Shown piece after piece: positions 58,619 through 64,000 of a stretch of DNA of 64,000 nucleotides. Source of the DNA: Nocardia caishijiensis NBRC 108228. GTDB lineage: Bacteria > Actinomycetota > Actinomycetes > Mycobacteriales > Mycobacteriaceae. The position numbers and the translations under genes are program-made. Each line of letters starts with the position of its first letter. The stretch's first letter is position 1. The notes under the pieces are model-generated. The model was given only the letters and a program-made list of their open reading frames with translations, ran no database searches and had not been told where the DNA came from. The stretch covers positions 62,001 to 126,000 of the forward strand of contig NZ_BDBE01000036.1 of assembly GCF_001612825.1 (NCBI RefSeq), in the 5' to 3' direction.

Positions 58619-59631
58619 GAGATCACCTGCGGGGTCGGCTCGGCCGAGGCGAGGTGACCGGTGAGTTGGAGGAACACGTCGTCGAGGGAGGGCCGTCGCA
58701 GAGCGATGTCGACGAGTTCGATCCCGGCGCTGTCGAGCCGACGCAGGGCTTCGGCGAGTGTTTTCGCGCCGTCGGGGGCGGGGATGGTGATGCGATCGGA
58801 GTCCGGGGTGAGGGCCGCCAGGTGCTCGGCGGGCAGCAGCGAGCCCAGCGCCGCCACGATCGCGGGCAGCTCCACCAGATCCAGCGGCACGATCTCGCAG
58901 TAGCTGCCGCCGGTGCGGTGTTTGAGCTCGTCGGCGGTGCCAGAGGCGATCACCACACCTCGATCGATCACGATGATCCGGTCGCTGAGGGCGTCGGCTT
59001 CCTCCAGGTACTGGGTGGTGAGCAGGGTGGTGATGCCCGCGTTCTTGAAGCTGCGCACCAGGTCCCACACGCCCTGCCTGCTGCGAGGGTCGAGACCGGT
59101 GGTCGGCTCGTCGAGGAACACCACGTCGGGCCGGACCACGAGCCCGCAGGCGATGTCGATGCGCCGCCGCATGCCGCCGGAGTAGGTGCCGACGCGTCGA
59201 TCGGCGGCCTGGTCGAGATCGAATTCGCCGATCAGTTCGCTCGCCCTGGCGCGGGCGGCGGACTTGCGCAGACCCATCAGCCTGCCGAACATCACGAGGT
59301 TCTCGTAGCCGCTGAGCATGTCGTCGAGCGCGGCGTACTGGCCGGTGAGCATGATCCGTTTGCGCACCGCCGCCGGGTCGGCGACGACATCGTGTCCGGC
59401 GACCCTCGCCCGGCCACGATCGGGGGTGACCAGGGTGGACAGGACGTTCACCATGGTCGTCTTGCCCGCGCCGTTGGGGCCGAGGATGCCGAGCACCTGT
59501 CCGGGCGCGGCCTCGAAGTCGATGCCGCGCAGCGCGTGCACCTCCCCGAACGATTTCTCGATCCCCTCCACGACGACGCCACCGGTGTCGGTGCGCGGGG
59601 GGCTCTGTACGGCGGTGTGTCGAACACTCAT
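58615..59631 (-). CDS. ABC exporter ATPase (DrrA-like)
   Basis: A 338-residue ATPase with Walker A LGPNGAGKTTMVNVL, Q-loop LTGQYAALDD, signature YSGGMRRRIDIA, Walker B PDVVFLDEPTTGLD and the H-loop-like TTQYLEEAD, where Gln/Tyr replace the usual His. The C-terminal region matches the DrrA extension (LRRPSLDDVFLQLTGH). Its start overlaps the NRPS stop (ATGA), so the exporter is co-transcribed with the peptide synthetase and probably exports its product. Confidence 0.93.
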   Translation of the reverse strand: MSVRHTAVQSPPRTDTGGVVVEGIEKSFGEVHALRGIDFEAAPGQVLGILGPNGAGKTTMVNVLSTLVTPDRGRARVAGHDVVADPAAVRKRIMLTGQYAALDDMLSGYENLVMFGRLMGLRKSAARARASELIGEFDLDQAADRRVGTYSGGMRRRIDIACGLVVRPDVVFLDEPTTGLDPRSRQGVWDLVRSFKNAGITTLLTTQYLEEADALSDRIIVIDRGVVIASGTADELKHRTGGSYCEIVPLDLVELPAIVAALGSLLPAEHLAALTPDSDRITIPAPDGAKTLAEALRRLDSAGIELVDIALRRPSLDDVFLQLTGHLASAEPTPQVIS

Positions 59632-62600
59632 GTCCGGTCTCCTGCTTCCAAGTGATCGTCGAGCACCGGCGCGATGACCGACAGTGCGTAGGGGTTGGTC
59701 AGGTCGTCGTGGGACACGTCGACGTCGTGGTTGGCGATGTCGCCGGTCACGTAGGGACGCCAGCCGTCGGGCCCCATCCATTCGGCGGGGTCGACGGTGG
59801 CGCTGAAGTACAGGACATCGCCCTGGTAGACGGGGCGCCGGTAGCCGGTTCTGGTCCCCGCGGAGGCGTTGTAGGAGCCCGCCATCCGCTCGATGGTCGC
59901 GGCGTCGACGAGTTCGACGCCGCCGAGCCGCGCGGTGATGAGGTCGGCCGCCTCTTGTGCCGTCGCGGTGGCGGGCACGTCGTCGATGCCGAAGATCGCG
60001 CCGAAGGTGTTGATGAAGGCGCCGGGTGACAGGCGCTCGATGGTGTCGCCGTCGATGTCGGCGGTGTCGGTGTCCAGGAGCGCGACCACCCCGACTCGTT
60101 CACCCGCCGTGGCCAATTCGACGGCCATGGCGTGGGCGATCAGGCCGCCGAAGGACCAGCCGAGCAGGTGATACGGGCCGGTCGGCTGGACGGCGCGGAT
60201 CTCGCGCACGTAGCGGTTGGCGAATTCCTCGATCGACCGAGCCGAGGGTTCCCGGCCGCTCAGATCCGGTGCCTGTAGGCCGTAGATCGGGCGTCCCGGG
60301 CGCAGTTGTTCGGCCAGACCCAGGTAGCTCCAGGACATTCCGGAGGAGGAGTGGACGCAGAACAGGGCGGGGCGGTCGCCGTCGGGTCGGATGGGCAGCA
60401 GGACGTCGAGGCCGAGGCCCGTCGGCCCGGTCTCGGCCGGTGCGGTGCGGGCAGTCATCGCGGCTGCTTCGTCCGCCGAAGCGGTTCGGGCGGCGGGGGT
60501 TTCGGCGAAGCGCGCGGCCGCGCGCATCGCCTCGGCCCACAGGTCGGCGAGCTCGGTGACGTCGCGACTGGTCAGCAGCTCTGCGGCGTAACCGAATTCG
60601 GCTTGCAGGCGGTCACCGCTGACCATCGCGTTGATGTCGACGGCCGACATGATCGGCACGTCCTGGTGCTCGGGGGCGTCGAGGTCGCCGAGAGCGTCGG
60701 TGGGCAGCCAGCCGAGACCTTCGAGGCCCGGTGGCGTCTCGGCGGAGGTGTGCCTGCCGAGGTAGTTCAGGCAGATCTGTCCCGGCAGTCGAGCCGGGAG
60801 TTGTTGTGCGGCGGTGGGATTCAGGTAGCGCAGCATTCCGAAGCCGATGCCCTTGTCCGGCACCGACAGCAGGTCGTGTTTCGCCGCGCGGATGGCCGCA
60901 CCCATCGCCGGACCGCCGTCGAAAGCCTCGTCGACATCGATGTCGGCCAGGCGGAGCCGGACCGGGTACAGGCTGGTGAACCAGCCGATGGTGCGTGACA
61001 GGTCGGCGCCCGGCACGATCTCCTCCTGCCTGCCGTGCCCTTCGAGCCGCAGCAGCGCCGATCGTTCCGTGACGCCGCGGCGCAGCCGCCACCGCACGAG
61101 GGCGAGGCCGAGGGTCGCCAGCAGTGCGTCGGTGACCGTCCCTTGGAACAGTCGGGGCAGGGTGGTGAGCAGGGCGGTCGTGGTGTCCTCGTCGAGCTCG
61201 ATGCCGAATCGGCGCACCGTGTGTGCCTGATCGATCACCGGATCGAGGTGGCGCGCGCCGAGCAGCGGATCGGGACCGTTCACCACCTGTAGCCAGTAGC
61301 CGAGTTCGGTTTCGCGTCGTTCGGATTCGGCCTGTTCGGTGAGGGCATGCGACCAGCGCCGCATGGAGGTACCGATCTCGGGGAGCACCGGGGTGGTGCC
61401 CGCGCCGACCTGAGCCCACGCTGCGATCAAGTCCTGCACCAGGATTCGCCACGACACGCTGTCGATCGCGAGGTGGTGGGCCACCACGATCAGGCGACCG
61501 GGCCGGGTGTGCGAACCGGCGTCGCCGACGGGGTCGAGCCACACGAATTGCAGCACGACGCCGTCGGCGGGGTGCAGCCGGTTCATGGCGGTGTCGAGTT
61601 CGGTCCGCGCGAATTCCCGCAGATCGACCGGGTCGGCGCCGGTGTCGAACGCGGTGCGGTGCACCAGGGCGTCGACCGGCACCGATCCCGGCTCGGCGAC
61701 CTGTAGCCGCCAGCCGTCCGCGTCCGCCCACAGCCGGGATCGGAGCATGTCGTGCCGGTCGATCACGGCCGTGAGCGTGGCGACGAGTGCGGCCCGGTCG
61801 ATGCCGACGGGCAGTTCGAGAACCGCTGTCTGGGCGAACCGGTCGAAGTTTCCGCCGCGTTCGACCATGTAGCGCACGATCGGGGTCAGGGGGAGGTCGC
61901 CGATGCCACCACCGGGCAGTTCGGCGAGCGCTTCGACGGTGTCGACGGCGTCGACGGCGGCACCGAGCGCGGCGACGGTGCGGTGTTCGAACACCTGCAG
62001 TGGTGTGCAGTGCACACCGCGCAGCTTGGCCTGAGTCACCAGCTGGATCGCGAGGATGCTGTCGCCGCCGAGCGCGAAGAAGGAGTCGTCGACCCCCACC
62101 TGGGCGCGGCCGAGTAGTTCGGCGTACACCTCGGCCAACACGTTTTCGGTCGGTGTCTCCGGCGCCCGGTACGGTGCTTCCTCGGAAACGAAAACCGGTG
62201 CGGTCAGTGCCTTTCGGTCCAGTTTGCCGACCGCGTTGACCGGGATCTCGTCCAGGACGACGAAGGCGGCGGGCACCATGTACGCGGGCAGCGTGTCGGC
62301 CGCCAGGGCACGGACGTGGTCGACGTCCAGTTCGGTGCCGGGCACGCGCACCAGGTAGGCGGCGAGCGCGGTGGCTCCGGTAGGACCTGGAACACCCAGT
62401 GTCACAGCGACTTCCACGCCTTCGATGCCGCTGAGAACCGCATCGATCTCGCCGAGTTCGATCCGCTGACCGCGCACCTTCACCTGGAAGTCTGTGCGAC
62501 CCAAGTACTCCAGGGCGAGCCCGGACGCGCTACGGGTCCAGCGCACCAGATCGCCGGTGCGATAGAGCAGGTCACCGGGCGCGCCGAACGGGTCGGCGAC

Positions 62601-64000
62601 GAACCTGGCCGCCGTCAACCCCGGCCTGGCGTGGTAGCCGCGCGCCAGAGCGGTACCCGTGAGGTAGAGCTCTCCCGCGACGCCCACCGGCACCGGCGTG
62701 AGCCGGTCGTCGAGGACGAGTGTCGCCGCGCCGCGCACCGGGGTGCCGATGGTGACCGGCTCCGTCGCCGACAGCGGGCCCGAACCCGTTGCCCAGATGG
62801 TGTATTCGGTCGGGCCGTACAGGTTGACCATCGTCCGCCCGTCGGTGCCACCGCACCACCGTGCGACCAGGTCGGGACCGACCGCTTCGCCTGCCACCGC
62901 GAGGACCCGCACGCTCGACACCTCGGCGGGATCGACGGTGGACAGTGCCGAGGGGGTGATCACCATGTGGGTCACGCCCTCGGCCGCGATGAGTTCGGCC
63001 AGGGGCGCGCCGCCGAACACGTCCGGCGGGGCGATGACGGAGGCGGCGCCGCGGCCGAAGGCCATCAGCTCCTCGAAGATCGAGGCGTCGAAACTCGGTG
63101 AGGCGACCTGCAAGACGCGGGCGTGCTCGTCCAAACGCAGATCGGCGCGCTGGGAGGCGACCAGATCGGCCAGGCCACGGTGGGTGACGGTGACGCCCTT
63201 CGGGGTGCCGGTGGACCCGGAGGTGTAGATCATCCAGGCCGGGTTGTCGACCCTGATGGGCGCCGGGAGATTGTCGAGCGCGGTGTCCGCGGCGTCGTCC
63301 AGGCGCCTGGCGAGGTCGGGGTCGTCGAGGACAAGCCACCGGACGGAGTCCGACAGCGCCGTTCGGTACTTGGCGAGCGTGATGCCCACCCGCGCACCGG
63401 AATCGGTGAGCATGTGCTCGATGCGATCCGCGGGGTGCTTCGGATCGATCGGCAGGAACGCCGCCCCCACTTTCGCCGACGCCCAGATGCCGAGATGTAG
63501 TTCCGGACAGCGCGGAAGGCCAAGGGTAACAACGGTTTCTGTGCGCGCACCGGCCTCGATGAGCAGTCTTGCGAGCTGGTTCGAGCGGGCATCGAGGGTT
63601 GAATACGTCGTCGTGCCCGGGAGCGCGGTGGGTGCGCTGGGTCGGGTGGGCGCCGCGCTGTGCTGGGCGGCGGAGACGAGGGCAGGGCGGTGGGGGAACG
63701 TGGCCGCTGTGGTGGTGAGCAGGTGGGCGAGAGTCGTTGTTCCCGTAGTGGCGGCGCCGCGGACCGGGACCAGTTCGGCGTATTCGGATTCGGCGAGGAT
63801 GTCGATATCGGACAGGGGAGTGTCGGGTGCGGTGAGGACGCCGGTGAGGACGCGGCGCCAGCGTTCGGCGAACGAGGTGACGGTGGCGGGGTCGAACAGG
63901 TCGGTCGCGTAGGTGAGGACCCCGTCGATGCCCGCCGCACCGGAGTCGGTGAAGCGTTCGCGCAGGTCGAGGGTGAGGTCGAAGGCCGAGGAGCGCCGGT
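59628..64000 (-). CDS. Non-ribosomal peptide synthetase, terminal module, 5'-truncated
   Basis: At least 1457 residues; the gene runs off the window. In order: the end of a condensation domain (AFDLTLDL, GVLTYATDLFD, near 63990-63880); an adenylation domain (63700-62200) with MIYTSGSTGTPKGVTV, VNLYGPTEYTIWATG, LYRTGDLVRW and AYMVPAAFVVLDEIPVN; a carrier domain with ALGGDSILAIQL (~62060); an epimerization domain (HHLAIDSVSWRIL, RLEGHGRQ, RTIGWFTSLYPV); and a thioesterase with LGWSFGGLIAH. So it adds and epimerises one residue, then releases the peptide. Specificity-pocket residues read by hand start Asp-Ala-Phe, but I cannot name the amino acid. Confidence 0.93.
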   Translation of the reverse strand, partial: RRSSAFDLTLDLRERFTDSGAAGIDGVLTYATDLFDPATVTSFAERWRRVLTGVLTAPDTPLSDIDILAESEYAELVPVRGAATTGTTTLAHLLTTTAATFPHRPALVSAAQHSAAPTRPSAPTALPGTTTYSTLDARSNQLARLLIEAGARTETVVTLGLPRCPELHLGIWASAKVGAAFLPIDPKHPADRIEHMLTDSGARVGITLAKYRTALSDSVRWLVLDDPDLARRLDDAADTALDNLPAPIRVDNPAWMIYTSGSTGTPKGVTVTHRGLADLVASQRADLRLDEHARVLQVASPSFDASIFEELMAFGRGAASVIAPPDVFGGAPLAELIAAEGVTHMVITPSALSTVDPAEVSSVRVLAVAGEAVGPDLVARWCGGTDGRTMVNLYGPTEYTIWATGSGPLSATEPVTIGTPVRGAATLVLDDRLTPVPVGVAGELYLTGTALARGYHARPGLTAARFVADPFGAPGDLLYRTGDLVRWTRSASGLALEYLGRTDFQVKVRGQRIELGEIDAVLSGIEGVEVAVTLGVPGPTGATALAAYLVRVPGTELDVDHVRALAADTLPAYMVPAAFVVLDEIPVNAVGKLDRKALTAPVFVSEEAPYRAPETPTENVLAEVYAELLGRAQVGVDDSFFALGGDSILAIQLVTQAKLRGVHCTPLQVFEHRTVAALGAAVDAVDTVEALAELPGGGIGDLPLTPIVRYMVERGGNFDRFAQTAVLELPVGIDRAALVATLTAVIDRHDMLRSRLWADADGWRLQVAEPGSVPVDALVHRTAFDTGADPVDLREFARTELDTAMNRLHPADGVVLQFVWLDPVGDAGSHTRPGRLIVVAHHLAIDSVSWRILVQDLIAAWAQVGAGTTPVLPEIGTSMRRWSHALTEQAESERRETELGYWLQVVNGPDPLLGARHLDPVIDQAHTVRRFGIELDEDTTTALLTTLPRLFQGTVTDALLATLGLALVRWRLRRGVTERSALLRLEGHGRQEEIVPGADLSRTIGWFTSLYPVRLRLADIDVDEAFDGGPAMGAAIRAAKHDLLSVPDKGIGFGMLRYLNPTAAQQLPARLPGQICLNYLGRHTSAETPPGLEGLGWLPTDALGDLDAPEHQDVPIMSAVDINAMVSGDRLQAEFGYAAELLTSRDVTELADLWAEAMRAAARFAETPAARTASADEAAAMTARTAPAETGPTGLGLDVLLPIRPDGDRPALFCVHSSSGMSWSYLGLAEQLRPGRPIYGLQAPDLSGREPSARSIEEFANRYVREIRAVQPTGPYHLLGWSFGGLIAHAMAVELATAGERVGVVALLDTDTADIDGDTIERLSPGAFINTFGAIFGIDDVPATATAQEAADLITARLGGVELVDAATIERMAGSYNASAGTRTGYRRPVYQGDVLYFSATVDPAEWMGPDGWRPYVTGDIANHDVDVSHDDLTNPYALSVIAPVLDDHLEAGDRT

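Overview
The window is high-GC actinobacterial chromosome, most likely from a mycolic-acid-containing Corynebacteriales such as Nocardia. This is inferred from the mycobacterial-type class Ib ribonucleotide reductase, several DUF3558-type lipoproteins, a conservon with paired cytochromes P450, an Rpf-like muralytic factor, LIP-family and EstA-like secreted lipases, and F420-type enzymes. Genes are dense, GC-rich in third codon positions, and joined into operons by ATGA/GTGA overlaps. I see no insertion sequence, prophage or CRISPR array. The first gene (saccharopine dehydrogenase-like) and the last gene (an NRPS) run off the window.

Layout. 1-1.6 kb: reductase-like fragment and a GDSL lipoprotein. 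1.7-7.0 kb: a complete conservon (kinase-like ATPase, roadblock, DUF742, GTPase) with two P450s; the first resembles CYP157 and lacks the ExxR arginine. 7.1-10.3 kb: acyl-CoA dehydrogenase, tRNA-Glu(CUC), an unknown gene, and a stand-alone LigD-type primase/polymerase. 10.3-13.5 kb: a DM13 protein and an HbpS/GlcG-like protein, divergent from a sensor kinase/response regulator pair, resembling the HbpS-SenS-SenR redox system. 13.5-22.8 kb: Rpf-like transglycosylase, PucR regulator, two lipases, small secreted proteins including an unannotated 38-residue peptide, a CDF metal exporter, an ECF sigma factor and a repeat-rich amidase. 23-28.2 kb: CobW GTPase and a molybdenum cofactor cluster (moeA, a moaC-mogA fusion and moaE on one strand; moaA and moaD on the other). 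28.2-32.4 kb: a DGPF protein with an ECF42-type sigma factor, nadE, and a TetR/FMN reductase pair.

32.4-36.9 kb holds nrdH-nrdI-nrdE; nrdE carries a 409-residue LAGLIDADG intein inserted exactly at the conserved catalytic-site cysteine. nrdF lies 11 kb away (47.8 kb), and both loci carry paired palindromes 32 bp apart that look like NrdR boxes, so the split subunits are probably co-regulated. 37-50 kb is mixed accessory metabolism: RDD protein, three DUF3558-like lipoproteins, F420 oxidoreductase, DUF899 protein with TetR, mgtE preceded by a Pro/Arg-rich leader peptide, LysR with an odd inositol-monophosphatase relative, and an NmrA-like protein. 50-56 kb: hydrolase, a glycosyltransferase with an 11-G tract, an unknown membrane protein, an iron-siderophore-type binding lipoprotein and a beta-propeller membrane protein. 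56-64 kb: a VOC protein, then a minus-strand operon of a terminal NRPS module (C-A-PCP-E-TE) followed by a DrrAB-type three-gene ABC exporter.

The observations I consider most worth follow-up are the NrdE intein, the 38-residue peptide at 18.9 kb, the mgtE leader peptide at 41.2 kb, the MoaC-MogA fusion with a repeated Glu-Ser-His linker, and the extended HbpS/DM13/two-component locus. Functions are assigned by reading motifs; no database search was run.
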